Shown here: piece by piece, positions 1 through 8,591 of the stretch
Layout of the letters: every line of letters begins with the position of its first letter
Numbering within the stretch: position 1 is the stretch's first letter
Source: Sphingomonas profundi
Lineage (GTDB): Bacteria > Pseudomonadota > Alphaproteobacteria > Sphingomonadales > Sphingomonadaceae
Assembly: GCF_009739515.1 (NCBI RefSeq)
Contig: NZ_CP046535.1
Coordinates: forward strand, 3,348,001-3,412,000
Length of the DNA: 64,000 nucleotides
Direction: 5' to 3'
Position numbers and translations under genes: made by a program
Notes under the pieces: model-generated
What the model was told of the DNA's origin: nothing
Database searches by the model: none
Seen by the model: the letters and a program-made list of their open reading frames with translations, nothing else

Positions 1-2
1 TG

Positions 3-860
3 CAATATCCAGGGGTCGCCGACAGCATCGACGCCGACGTCGACAATGTGGCGACCCTGCTCAGGGTTTCCGGCCTGCTGCCCGCGACGATCGATCTCGC
101 GCCCTTGCTCGCCGAGGCCAAGCGCCAGCTGGCGGACGAGACCGACTATCTGCGCGAAGGCGCGGAGCTTCGCCGGTTCGGCGTGCTGCTCGCCGACGAC
201 GCGCGCTATGTCGTGCCGGGACTGGACAAGAGCCTCACCACCCGGCGCGTGCTGGCGATGGACTTCATCGACGGGCGACCGATCGAAACGCTGGCGGAGG
301 CGCCGCAGGCGATGCGCGACACGGCGATGACCGCGCTGATCGAACTGGTGCTGCGCGAGCTGTTCGATTTCGGCGCGATGCAGACCGATCCGAACTTCGC
401 CAACTATCGCTGGCAGGCTGAGACCGGCCGGCTGGTGCTGCTCGATTTCGGCGCGGCTCGCGCCGTGCCGGCGGAGACGGCGGATGCGTACCGATCGCTG
501 ATCGAGGCGGGTCTCGCGCGTGATCTGGATCGGGTGCGCGAGGCCGCCGTCACGGCCGGTTTCCTCGGGCCGGATATCGTCGCGGCGCACCGGCCGGCGA
601 TCGACCGCATCATCGCCGCCATCGACGATACGATGAACCGGCCCGGCCCGTTCGACTTCGCCGACCGCACCTTCGTGCCTGTCGTCCGCGAGGAGGTGAA
701 GGGGCTGCTCGCCGACCGCGCCGCATGGCACGTGCCGCCGACCGACATGCTGTTCGTGCAGCGCAAGGTGAGCGGCACCGCGCTGTTGGCCGCCCGGCTG
801 AAGGCGCGGGTCGGCGTGCGAGACCTCGCCACGGCGGCAATCGCCGGGCGGCTGGCGTAG
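3..860 (+). CDS. ABC1/UbiB-family atypical kinase, 3' part (5' end outside window)
   Basis: The reading frame is open from the first bases, so the start lies upstream of the window. The first visible residues (QYPGVADSIDADVDN) match the QxPGV-x-D block of ABC1/UbiB atypical protein kinases. Further on, MDFIDGRPIE and QTDPNFANYRW (the family usually has D-P-H-x-G-N here) are followed by LVLLDFGAAR, which carries the DFG-type metal-binding Asp. Family members support quinone biosynthesis or lipid/prenyl metabolism as ATPases or kinases at membranes. Which branch this belongs to cannot be decided from the C-terminal 285 residues. The usual His of the catalytic-loop motif is replaced (TDPNFANY), a variation seen in the family. 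It looks like a normal chromosomal gene and marks the edge of the accessory region. Confidence 0.8.
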   Translation, partial: QYPGVADSIDADVDNVATLLRVSGLLPATIDLAPLLAEAKRQLADETDYLREGAELRRFGVLLADDARYVVPGLDKSLTTRRVLAMDFIDGRPIETLAEAPQAMRDTAMTALIELVLRELFDFGAMQTDPNFANYRWQAETGRLVLLDFGAARAVPAETADAYRSLIEAGLARDLDRVREAAVTAGFLGPDIVAAHRPAIDRIIAAIDDTMNRPGPFDFADRTFVPVVREEVKGLLADRAAWHVPPTDMLFVQRKVSGTALLAARLKARVGVRDLATAAIAGRLA

Positions 861-928
861 CGGCACGACATGCCAGCCACTTCCCTCACCGTCATGCGTT
901 GGACCGACGCATTAGGAAAGGCCGCCGA

Positions 929-1156
929 ATGACCGACATTGCCGTGCAGGCCCGTCGCCGCGAGATCGCCGTCGAGCATATGCTGTTCAAGCTGATCGAG
1001 TATGTCGAGCAGCGCCAGCCGGGCCTCCTGGACTTCATCGAGGCCAGCCTCGATCATCTCGGCGATCCCGCGCACGACGCCACGAAGGACGACGAGGCGG
1101 TGCGCGAGATCGCCCGCCGGATGATCGAAGGCGCGCGGCACGAGATCGGCGGGTGA
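929..1156 (+). CDS. Small conserved-looking hypothetical protein
   Basis: A 75-aa acidic, helix-rich protein (begins MTDIAVQARRREIAVEHMLF). I do not recognise a domain. An AGGAAAG ribosome-binding site lies about 10 nt before the ATG at 929. Its TGA overlaps the GTG start of the next gene (GTGA), which implies translational coupling. It follows the ABC1-type kinase by 68 bp in the same direction. The good start signal and the tight coupling argue that it is a real gene. Confidence 0.6.
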   Translation: MTDIAVQARRREIAVEHMLFKLIEYVEQRQPGLLDFIEASLDHLGDPAHDATKDDEAVREIARRMIEGARHEIGG

Positions 1157-1626
1157 TCCCGGCGGAAGGCACGTCGGTGCGGGACCAGCCGCCGGCACTG
1201 GCGCGAACCCTGGGCTATGCCGGGCTGCTGCCGCAGGCAGCGGTCGTGCTGGTGCTCGGGTTCGGGCCGGCGTGGTGGCGCTTCTCCGCACTGTCCCTCG
1301 GCTACGCCTATCCCGCGCTGATCCTGAGCTTCGTCGGCGGCATGTGGTGGGGCCTCGCCGCCCGATCGGACCGGCCGCCGGCGTGGGTGTGGGTGGCGGC
1401 CGTCGCGCCGTCTCTGGTCGCGCTCGCGACTGCCGCGCCGTGGGCGATCGGCGCCGCATGGCCGGCGCCTTCGCTGATCGTGCTCGGCGCATCGCTGCTC
1501 GGCAGCCTGCTGGTGGATCGCCGGCTGGTGGCGGACGGCCTCGCCCCGGCCTGGTGGATGTCGCTGCGCCTCCCGCTGTCGGTCGGTCTGGGCCTGCTCA
1601 CGCTCGCGTCGGCGGTGTTCGGATAA
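1153..1626 (+). CDS. DUF3429-like small integral membrane protein
   Basis: A 157-aa very hydrophobic protein with about four to five membrane segments. The short soluble N-terminus is followed by LGYAGLLPQAAVVLVLGF, then a segment with SFVGGMWWGLAARSDR. This arrangement of a G-G-x-x-W-G-L motif after the second helix is typical of DUF3429 proteins of alphaproteobacteria. Function is unknown; members are inner-membrane proteins. The GTG start at 1153 overlaps the stop of the upstream 75-aa gene, so the two are probably co-translated. Downstream the ordinary gene order ends and transposon debris begins. Confidence 0.65.
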   Translation: MIPAEGTSVRDQPPALARTLGYAGLLPQAAVVLVLGFGPAWWRFSALSLGYAYPALILSFVGGMWWGLAARSDRPPAWVWVAAVAPSLVALATAAPWAIGAAWPAPSLIVLGASLLGSLLVDRRLVADGLAPAWWMSLRLPLSVGLGLLTLASAVFG

Positions 1627-1951
1627 GCCATGGACCTGCACGTCGACTGCTCTGTCCGACAGAGGGATGCGGGCTGTGGGTAGCGCCGCCGCGATCCGCT
1701 CCTCGAAGAAGGCGCCAGGCCGCCTTATAGTCGCGGCGTCTTAGACCTGCGTCTCGGTTCCGATCTTGGTGCGCTTGGCGATGCTTGTCGAGCGCCGAGC
1801 CGGTACACCAGCTTTTTAGCAGCGCCTTCGAGCCGATGGCGAAGCGATGCGGGATCAGCTCGATCGTGAGATCGAGGTCGGACACGCCGGCGAGTACCGC
1901 CGCCGCGTCGTCGATCAGCCCGCCATAAGCGTGATGACCCGTTCCCGGTTC
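1627..1951. other. Gap without a supportable gene, at the border to transposon debris
   Basis: No convincing gene. A leftward frame (about 1.6-1.9 kb) reads through without recognisable similarity and has no good start signal. It abuts the stop codon of the IS3 transposase remnant at 1952, so part of it may be the flank or terminal region of that insertion. Confidence 0.4.
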
Positions 1952-2339
1952 TCAGGCCGCTAGTGATTCAGCTTCGGTGTCGTCATGCCTTTGGTGAGGA
2001 CGATAGGTAGACTCGACGGGTGCCATGCCGCGAGGCTGCTGTGCGGACGGTGGTGTAGTCGTTCGCCATGCTTCGACGATCGGCCTCGCCGCAGCCAGCG
2101 AGGGGAACAGGTGCTCCTTCAGCACTCATCGCGCGAGCGACCATCGAACGATTCGACGAAGCCGTTCTGCTGCGGCTTGGCCACGGGATGTAATCCCACT
2201 CGTCGAGCCACCGACGCTGGCTGGGCTCCTGCGTGATCGCCATCGGTGCCCTTGTGCCGAACGCTCGTTCTCGGCCGCAACGCTTGCGCACCGTCGGCCG
2301 CTCCTCACGGTACAGCCGGTAGACCTTCTTCAAGTTCAT
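1952..2339 (-). pseudogene. IS3-family transposase (OrfB) remnant with internal deletion
   Basis: On the minus strand the start of the remnant reads MNLKKVYRLYREERPTVRKR, then GTRAPMAITQEPSQRRWLDEW, the typical N-terminal part of an IS3-family OrfB. It then jumps straight to the C-terminal end of the DDE domain (EWDYIPW..., then in other frames ERLRRIVRW and KEHLFPSLAAARPIVEAWR). It ends at a TGA at 1952-1954 after AESLAA. The catalytic D-D-E core between those blocks is missing, and at least two frameshifts are needed to follow the homology. It is therefore a dead fragment. Confidence 0.7.
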
Positions 2340-2383
2340 GCCCCTGCCTTCACGCCCGAGCAGGATCGCCAGCCGGCATCGCC

Positions 2384-3040
2384 AGCTTTCTGTTCGACTT
2401 TCTGCCTTGCGAAACGCGCGCGGTGACCCCGCACGGCATCGAACTGTTCCACACGCACTATTGGGACGACGCGCTGTCCTGCTGGTACACGCGCCCCGGG
2501 CAGGCGATGCCGATCCGTTGGGATCCGCGTGACCTTTCCCGCATCTGGCTCGAACTGCCACACGGCGAGCACCTTGAAGTACCCTACCGCGATCTCCGGC
2601 GCCGGCCATTACTCGCTGGGAGCAGAAGGAAGCGGTTCATGGCTTGCGCGAGCGCGGTCAACAAGAGGCTGATTTTTCAGGCGGTGGAAACGCGGCGGCT
2701 GATCGTGGCGGAAGCCGCTCGCAAGACGAAGGCAGCACGTCTCGCGCTCCAGAGGACCAGGGTGGCTCGGGCCGACGCACGGCGCGCTAGGAGGAGCGAC
2801 AAGTCCACCGTTCAGGAGGATAAACCTCCCAGTTTGCCGAATGCCACGTTCCTCTTGCCGAGCACGGAGTACGGGATGATCTGTTCGGCGAAGAAGCCGT
2901 TCGCCTGCGCGGCTGCGGCGCACTGCTGGCTGCGGAGCGCGAAGGCGTCTTGGTCGGCGCGCGAGACGCCCAGCCGCGCTCCGCGCGGCGATCCGATCGG
3001 TCTGGCGCGACGGCGGCCCGGCATCGCCTCATTGACTTGA
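2384..3040 (+). pseudogene. TniA/Mu-type transposase C-terminal fragment
   Basis: The frame starting near 2384 encodes LFDFLPCETRAVTPHGIELF, then HTHYWDDALSCW and IRWDPRDLSRIWLE. This is the beta-barrel Mu-C domain found in TniA/TnsB-type transposases. The homology shifts frame around 2605 (ITRWEQKEAVHGLRERGQ is in another frame) and returns near 2690 (LIFQAVETRRLIVAEAARKT). The catalytic domain and N-terminus are absent and no TniB partner follows. It points to an old Tn5053/Tn7-like element at this site. The region after about 2850 to the stop shows nothing recognisable. Confidence 0.65.
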
Positions 3041-3069
3041 CCGGAGCTGAGGTGTCGTCGGACCGCGAG

Positions 3070-3882
3070 CTACGACGAGGAACTGAGCTCGACGCTTGTT
3101 CGCGAAAACTCGATCATGCGGACGACCTCCTCCCGCGCGGCCTCCGCGGATTCGCCGACGAGCCGATCGATCTCGGCCAGTTCTTCCGGCACGTACCAGT
3201 GCAATCTATCGGAGCCGTAGGCAGCTAGAACCGCCTTCGCGACCTCGATCGGCTCCAGCAATCTGAAGGCGCCCTCGGCGGGAGCCGACTGGACGGTATC
3301 TCCGATGATCGGTGTGTTGATGAGTCCTGGGAGGACATCCGCCGCGCGAACTCCGAACTCGCGAAATTCAATGGAAAGTGCCTCGGTCAGACCCTTCACG
3401 GCGTGCTTGGTCGCCGAGTAGACGGCGATACCCGGCATGCCGTAGGTCGCCGAGGACGACGACGTGGTGAAGCAGAGCGAATTGGGCGTCGCCCGCAGGA
3501 GCGGCAGGGCCAGATGAATCCCGTTGAGAACCCCCACGAGGTTCACCTGCACCATCTGGACGGCTGCTTCGAGGGGTTGCGCCGCGAAAGGATCCCTCCG
3601 CCCAATTCCGGCATTGTTGAAGAGGAGATCGAGCCTGCCGTCCGTAGCGGCGGCGAACGTGTCGAGGGACTTCGCATACTGCCCGGGATCGGTAACATCC
3701 AACACCCCGACGATGCAGTTGTCTTCCCCAAGCGCGCGCTTGAGGCCGTCCAGGCTGGCGCCGTTCACGTCGAAGCCTCCGACGAACCATCCCTCCTGAC
3801 CGAACAGGACGGCGGTCGCGCGGCCGATACCTGAGGCCGCGCCGGTGATGAATATGGACCTCCGACCGTCCGTCAGTGTCAT
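3070..3882 (-). CDS. SDR-family oxidoreductase
   Basis: A 270-aa classical short-chain dehydrogenase/reductase. It has the cofactor motif TGAASGIG near residue 13, NNAG near residue 89 and the catalytic Tyr-x-x-x-Lys as YSATK near residue 155, with a catalytic Ser in the preceding TTSSSS run. It would interconvert an alcohol and a ketone using NAD(P)H. It is the last gene of a leftward set: acyl-CoA dehydrogenase fragment, citryl-CoA lyase-like, acyl-CoA dehydrogenase, then this gene 59 bp on. A role in processing a CoA- or carbonyl-bearing catabolite is inferred from that context. The start ATG at 3882 follows a GAGGGATT-type ribosome-binding site. Confidence 0.85.
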   Translation of the reverse strand: MTLTDGRRSIFITGAASGIGRATAVLFGQEGWFVGGFDVNGASLDGLKRALGEDNCIVGVLDVTDPGQYAKSLDTFAAATDGRLDLLFNNAGIGRRDPFAAQPLEAAVQMVQVNLVGVLNGIHLALPLLRATPNSLCFTTSSSSATYGMPGIAVYSATKHAVKGLTEALSIEFREFGVRAADVLPGLINTPIIGDTVQSAPAEGAFRLLEPIEVAKAVLAAYGSDRLHWYVPEELAEIDRLVGESAEAAREEVVRMIEFSRTSVELSSSS

Positions 3883-3941
3883 TGAATCCCTCCTCGCTGG
3901 GTTGCGAGCGGACGCATCCGCTCGGTATCCGAATGCGTTCG

Positions 3942-5099
3942 TCAGGCCCGGTAGGAACCCTCGACGATGGCGCGACCAATGTTATTGCGATGGATCTCGG
4001 TGGTGCCGTAGCCGATCGCCATCCCGCGAACGTCTCGGAAGTGTCGTTCGAAGGGATACTCCGCCGACAGGCCGTAGCCGCCTGCGAGCTGCATCGCCGC
4101 GTCGGTGATGCGTATCGCGGCCTCGTTGGCGAACGTCTTTGTTATCGAGGCGTCGATCGGATCGATCTGCCCTGCGTCGAGTGCCCTCGCGGCGCGATAG
4201 ACCAGCGCGCGGGCGCCTTCGAGTTCGATTGCCATATCGGCCAGCTTCCAGCGTAGTCCTTGGAAGTCGCCGATGGCCTGGCCGAACTGTCGGCGGCTCG
4301 CGACGTACTCGGCAGCGCCGTTAAGTGCCGACGCGGCCACGCCCAGGCAGACGGTCGGGTTGCCGGAGATCCGATCGGCGTTGAAGACGTTAAGCAGATC
4401 GCGCATCCCGCCAGCACCGAAGAGCACGTGGTCGGCCGGAATGTAGCAGTCGTCGAAGAACAGCGGCGCCATACCCGTGCCACGCAGACCGATCAGGTCG
4501 AGGTGCTCGCCGATCTCGAAGCCCGGCGTCCCACGCTCGACCAGGACGCCGCCTACCCCGCCGAGCCCCTTCGCGTCGCTCATCCGGACCAGTACGAGGA
4601 ACAGGTCGGCCACCTGCGCGCACGAGCACCACATCTTTGAGCCGCTGATCCGGTAGCCGTCGCCGTCGCGGACGGCTTTTGCCTTCATGCCAGCGAGGTC
4701 GGAGCCCGCGTCAGCCTCGGACATCGACCATGCGGCGTAGAGGTTTCCGGCGACGAAGCGCGGCAGGTAGCGTCGCTTCTGCTCCTCGCTGCCGAGGTGG
4801 AGGATGGCCCGGGGTGTGGCGCCGTCCGTCATGCTCATCAGGATTGCTGTGTTGGCGCAGGATCGCGCCACCTGCTCGATGATCAGGGTGTTCTCGAGGA
4901 CGCCCAGCCCGAGACCGCCGTAGGCCTCTGGCACGAACGTACCTGTGAAGCCCTGATCCGAGAGCGTCTTCATGTTCTCGACAGGCGGCTTCAGCTCCCG
5001 ATCGGCCCGGGAGGCGCCCGCGAGGAACCCCGAGGCGAGCTGCTGCACGGCATCCCGCAGCATCATCTGGTCGTCGCTGAGCATGTCCGACGCGCTCAT
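3942..5099 (-). CDS. Acyl-CoA dehydrogenase
   Basis: A 385-aa flavoprotein of normal family length that introduces an alpha,beta double bond in an acyl-CoA, with electrons passing to ETF. Visible features are AWSMSEADAGSDLAGMK (the FAD/substrate-binding block), GSKMWCSCAQ, and the C-terminal RHFRDVRGMAIGYGTTEIHR with the usual GTxE-x-x region carrying the catalytic glutamate in most members. The ATG at 5099 (MSASDMLSD) overlaps the stop of the upstream lyase gene (ATGA). This favours that start over a longer upstream reading and implies coupling. It lies between a citryl-CoA lyase-like gene and an SDR, as in a beta-oxidation-like degradation module. Confidence 0.87.
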   Translation of the reverse strand: MSASDMLSDDQMMLRDAVQQLASGFLAGASRADRELKPPVENMKTLSDQGFTGTFVPEAYGGLGLGVLENTLIIEQVARSCANTAILMSMTDGATPRAILHLGSEEQKRRYLPRFVAGNLYAAWSMSEADAGSDLAGMKAKAVRDGDGYRISGSKMWCSCAQVADLFLVLVRMSDAKGLGGVGGVLVERGTPGFEIGEHLDLIGLRGTGMAPLFFDDCYIPADHVLFGAGGMRDLLNVFNADRISGNPTVCLGVAASALNGAAEYVASRRQFGQAIGDFQGLRWKLADMAIELEGARALVYRAARALDAGQIDPIDASITKTFANEAAIRITDAAMQLAGGYGLSAEYPFERHFRDVRGMAIGYGTTEIHRNNIGRAIVEGSYRA

Positions 5100-5893
5100 A
5101 CGCCCACCTCCGCTGCGTCCGCCACGGCGACCGACCTCGCGATCGCATCCTCGGTGCGCATCCAGATCTCGCGGGCGATCGGCGTCCGCAGCTCCTCCGC
5201 GATGTGCCCCACGAGCCCGACGGCCCGACCGATCACCGCGAGACCTCGGCATAGCCGCCAGTCGAGGCCGAGTTCGCAGCAGAGTGCGCCTAGGGCGCCT
5301 GTCGCGTTCACCGGCATCGACTTGCCCGTGCGGCGTTCAGCTGCGGCGGCTACGGCCTGCATCAAGGCCACGTAGCGGCCCTTGTAGCCGTTGCGCTTGG
5401 CGATATCGAAGAGGACGGGCGTCCGAGGGTCTATCGGCTTGTGCAGGTGGTGGCCGATGCCGAAAATCTGGCGCTTGGCGTCAAGCTCGCGATCCACGAC
5501 CTGGGCCGCGAGTTCGACGAGGTCGGCGTCGCCGGGCGCATCCGCGAGCGCCGCGTAGAGCATCCTGGCCGCGCCCTCGGCGGTGCCCGCGAAGGTGGTG
5601 CCCATGCCCAGCAGGCCGGCGGCGACCGCCCCCTGCAGCGCCTCGGGAGCGCCGAGATAGGTGAGCCGCGTGGCGATCGCCATCGGCGTCGCTCCGTGCT
5701 CCACCAGCGTCAGCAGCATCGCCTCGAGCAGCGCGGTCTGCTGGGCGGTCGGCAGTTCACCAGTGAGTTCGAGCCAGGTCATCTCCGCGAACCCGATCTT
5801 TCCCAGCAGCTCGCCGCAGAGATCCCTGCCCTGGACCCAGATCCTGTCGGGTACGCTCGCGCCCATACGCGACAACATCGGCTTCTCAGGCAT
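5096..5893 (-). CDS. Citryl-CoA lyase / citrate-synthase-family protein
   Basis: A 265-aa protein of the short citrate synthase/citryl-CoA lyase family. Characteristic blocks are GKIGFAEMTWLELTGELPT near the start, FGIGHHLHKPIDPRTP near residue 145 with a catalytic-type His, and LDWRLCRGLAVIGRAVGLVGHIAEE at the end. Such proteins cleave or form C-C bonds in acyl-CoA intermediates (citryl-CoA to acetyl-CoA plus oxaloacetate, or analogues). The gene overlaps its neighbours at both ends: the 3' end of an acyl-CoA dehydrogenase fragment upstream (8 nt) and the next acyl-CoA dehydrogenase downstream (4 nt). It was therefore part of a tightly coupled operon. Its original promoter side has been lost to the IS21 insertion. 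Confidence 0.82.
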   Translation of the reverse strand: MPEKPMLSRMGASVPDRIWVQGRDLCGELLGKIGFAEMTWLELTGELPTAQQTALLEAMLLTLVEHGATPMAIATRLTYLGAPEALQGAVAAGLLGMGTTFAGTAEGAARMLYAALADAPGDADLVELAAQVVDRELDAKRQIFGIGHHLHKPIDPRTPVLFDIAKRNGYKGRYVALMQAVAAAAERRTGKSMPVNATGALGALCCELGLDWRLCRGLAVIGRAVGLVGHIAEELRTPIAREIWMRTEDAIARSVAVADAAEVGV

Positions 5894-6044
5894 AGGTTTC
5901 GTAGACCTTCTTGGCGATGGAGGAGCGCATCACTTCCGCCGCGCCCTCGGTGATCATGAAAGAGCGTTGCTCGCGCCACATGCGCTCGATAGGCATCTCG
6001 GTGGTGAGACCCATGCCGCCGTGGATCTGCATGCAGCGGTCGAT
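5886..6044 (-). pseudogene. Acyl-CoA dehydrogenase, C-terminal fragment cut by IS21
   Basis: The minus strand from 6044 to the TGA at 5886-5888 reads DRCMQIHGGMGLTTEMPIER, then MWREQRSFMITEGAAEVMR. This is the typical last about 50 residues of an acyl-CoA dehydrogenase (QxxGGxG block plus the E-G-x-x-E-V-x-R end). The gene is interrupted exactly at the left end of the IS21 element (6045). The rest is not found on the other side of the element, so it is a remnant and not a simple insertion. It was the first visible gene of the leftward lyase operon and overlaps the lyase start. Confidence 0.8.
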
Positions 6045-6156
6045 TGTGAATCAGCGTGCAATGTTGACCCCGTTCGGGGCTGATCGGCGTGCAAAATTGA
6101 CCCCCCTGAACTGAGCGGTTCACGCCCGGCGCTTTGCGCAGGAGCGGTCGGGGAGA

Positions 6157-7720
6157 ATGCTGGTCGTGGAGACGGTGGCGCGCATCCGGCGCGAGTTCTA
6201 CGTCAAGGGTAAGAGCATCAAGGAGATCGTGCGCGACCTGCGGGTGTCGCGGAACACGGTGCGCAAGGTGCTGCGGTCCGGCGAGACGGACTTCTCCTAC
6301 GAGCGGACGGTGCAGCCGCTGCCGAAGCTCGGGCCATGGTCGGCGGATCTCGAGCGGCTGCTGGAGGCCAACGAGCGCAAGCAGCGGCGCGAGCGCCTGA
6401 CGCTGGTCCGGGTGTACGAGGAGCTGCAGGGGCTGGGCTACCGCGGCGGCTACGATGCCGTGCGTCGCTATGCCACGGCATGGCAGCGTGAGCGGTCGGC
6501 GGTCACGGCCGCGGCCTACGTGCCGCTGAGCTTCGCGCCCGGCGAGGCCTACCAGTTCGACTGGAGCCACGAGGTCGTCGTCATCGCCGGCGCGACGACG
6601 ACGGTGAAGGTTGCGCACATGCGGCTCTGCCACAGCCGGATGTTCTTCGTGCGAGCTTATCCGCGCGAGAGCCAGGAGATGGTGTTCGACGCCCACGACC
6701 GGGCGTTCGCCTTCTTCGGCGGCGCCTGTCAGCGCGGCATCTACGACAACATGAAGACCGCGGTGGACGCCATCTTCGTCGGTCGTGAGCGGCGCTACAA
6801 CCGCCGCTTCCAGCAGATGTGCGGCCACTACCTCGTCGAGCCGGTGGCGTGCACGCCGGCATCGGGCTGGGAGAAGGGCCAGGTCGAGAACCAGGTCGGG
6901 CTCGTGCGCGAGCGCTTCTTCACGCCGCGGCTGCGCTTCAGGAGCTACGACGAGCTCAACGCCTGGCTGCTCGACCGCTGCACCGCCCATGCCCAGCGTG
7001 CCGCGCATCCCGAGCTCAGGGACTACACAGTCTGGCAGGTGTTCGAGGCGGCCGACCAGCCTGCGCTCATCGCCTACCGTGGTCCCTTCGACGGCTTCCA
7101 CGCCTTGCCGGCGGCGGTGTCGAAGACGCTGCTGGTCCGCTTCGACTACAACAAATACTCGGTGCACGCGAAGGCGGCGGGCGCCCGGTCGAGGTGCACG
7201 CCTATGCCGAGCGCATCGTCATCCGGCAGGACGGCGAAGTCGTCGGCGAGCATGCCCGGCGCTTCGGGCGCGACCAAACGGTCTACGACCCTTGGCACTA
7301 TGTGCCGGTCCTCGAGCGCAAGCCGGGTGCGCTGAGGAACGGTGCGCCCTTCAGGACTGGCCGCTGCCGGTGGCGCTGGAACGCGTCAGGCGGAGGCTGG
7401 CGGGCCATGCCGACGGCGACCGCCAGATGGTGGGCATCCTGGCGGCGGTGACGACGGACGGACTGGACGCCGTCGAGGCGGCCTGTGCCGAGGCGCTGGC
7501 CGGCGGCACCGTCAGCCGTGACGTCGTGCTCAACGTGCTCACCCGCCAGCGCCAGACCGCCGCGCCCGCCAGCATCGCCACGCCCGAGGCTCTGCGGCTC
7601 GCCCGCGAGCCCGTCGCCGACTGCGCCCGCTACGACAGCCTGAGGAGGCCTTATGGAACGTCACGCCATCCTGGAGATGATGGGAACGCTGAAGCTCGTC
7701 GGCATGCGCCATGCCTATGA
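6157..7720 (+). pseudogene. istA: IS21 transposase IstA, frameshifted
   Basis: The first 345 or so residues are normal IstA: N-terminal HTH (KSIKEIVRDLRVSRNTVRKV), then the DDE catalytic domain (YQFDWSHEVV with the first Asp, IYDNMKTAV with the second, GWEKGQVENQVG with the Glu). Near 7185 one base is missing from the GGCGGGCGCCCGG run. The homology moves to another frame (RPVEVHAYAERIVIRQDGEV). Near 7345 a second single base is missing (TTCAGG where TTCCAGG fits), shifting to WPLPVALERVRRRLAGHADG through to the stop at 7720. The C-terminus overlaps the istB start, as normal for IS21. Two single-base deletions in G/C runs could be decay or sequencing error. Confidence 0.8.
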
Positions 7721-8387
7721 CGAGGTCGTCGCCGATGCCGTGAAGCGGCAGCACTCCGCTCAGCGCGTCGTCGGCGACCTGCTCAAGGCCGAGATAGACG
7801 AGAAGCAGGCCCGCTCCATCCGCTACCAGATGACGACCGCCAAGCTGCCGCTCGCCAAGGAGCTCGCCGACTTCGACTTCGCCGGCACCGGCATCAACGA
7901 AGGCCTGGTCCGCGATCTCGGCACGGGTGCCTTCCTCGAAGCGCAGCGCAACGTCGTGCTGGTCGGCGGCACCGGGACGGGCAAGACGCATCTCGCCATC
8001 GCCATGGGCCGTGCCTGCGTGCGGGGCGGAGCGAGGGTCCGCTTCTACAACACCGTCGACCTCGTGAACCAGCTCGAGGCCGAGGCCCGTGCCGGGCGCC
8101 CCGGGCGCATCGCCGACCACCTGTCGCGGCTCGACCTCGTCATCCTCGACGAGCTTGGCTACCTGCCCTTCGCGCTCTCGGGCGGCCAGTTGCTCTTCCA
8201 CCTCGTCAGCAAGCTCTACGAGCAGACCTCGGTGGTGGTGACGACCAACCTTGCCTTCGGCGAGTGGCCCACGGTCTTCGGCGACGCCAAGATGACGACC
8301 GCGCTCCTCGACCGGCTCACCCACCACTGCGACATCGTCGAGACCGGCAACGAGAGCTGGCGCTTCAAGAACCGCGAAGCCGCCTGA
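7653..8387 (+). CDS. istB: IS21 helper ATPase IstB
   Basis: A 244-aa DnaC/IstB-type AAA+ ATPase that assists the IS21 transposase in target-DNA binding. Walker A is [11 protein letters not shown] near residue 107, and Walker B is [12 protein letters not shown] near residue 162. The N-terminal part ([19 protein letters not shown]) is typical of the IstB family. An AGGAGG box lies upstream of the ATG at 7653. The reading frame is intact, unlike istA. Confidence 0.9.
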   Translation: MERHAILEMMGTLKLVGMRHAYDEVVADAVKRQHSAQRVVGDLLKAEIDEKQARSIRYQMTTAKLPLAKELADFDFAGTGINEGLVRDLGTGAFLEAQRNVVLVGGTGTGKTHLAIAMGRACVRGGARVRFYNTVDLVNQLEAEARAGRPGRIADHLSRLDLVILDELGYLPFALSGGQLLFHLVSKLYEQTSVVVTTNLAFGEWPTVFGDAKMTTALLDRLTHHCDIVETGNESWRFKNREAA

Positions 8388-8591
8388 AACCCTTCCCCCG
8401 GACCCCCATCCCCCGGGTTGACCCGGTGGGTCCACAGGCACCTCCCACGGCCGTCACCGCCTGCGCTCGTGGCGGCGCGCGGCGCCGGCCGCGGGGCCCT
8501 CCTGTGGACTACCGGGACAACCCGGCTGCCATCAGAAAAGGGGGTCAAACTTGCACGCCGATACGGGGTCAACTTCCCGAGCCGATTGACA

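Larger units (their letters stand above)
6045..8591 (+). mobile_element. IS21-family insertion sequence (2547 bp)
   Basis: Both gene products, order (istA then istB, same direction) and size fit IS21. The ends are inverted: TGTGAATC at 6045 and the complement of TGTCAATC ending at 8591. Inside each end are the repeated blocks GTTGACCCCGT and GCGTGCAA followed by TTGACCCCC, the multiple terminal repeats typical of IS21. No target duplication is visible: the bases before 6045 (CGGTCGAT) differ from those after 8591 (GGCGTGAG). The left flank is an acyl-CoA dehydrogenase and the right flank a serine recombinase. The copy therefore sits at a rearrangement junction rather than in a clean insertion site. 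Confidence 0.82.
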
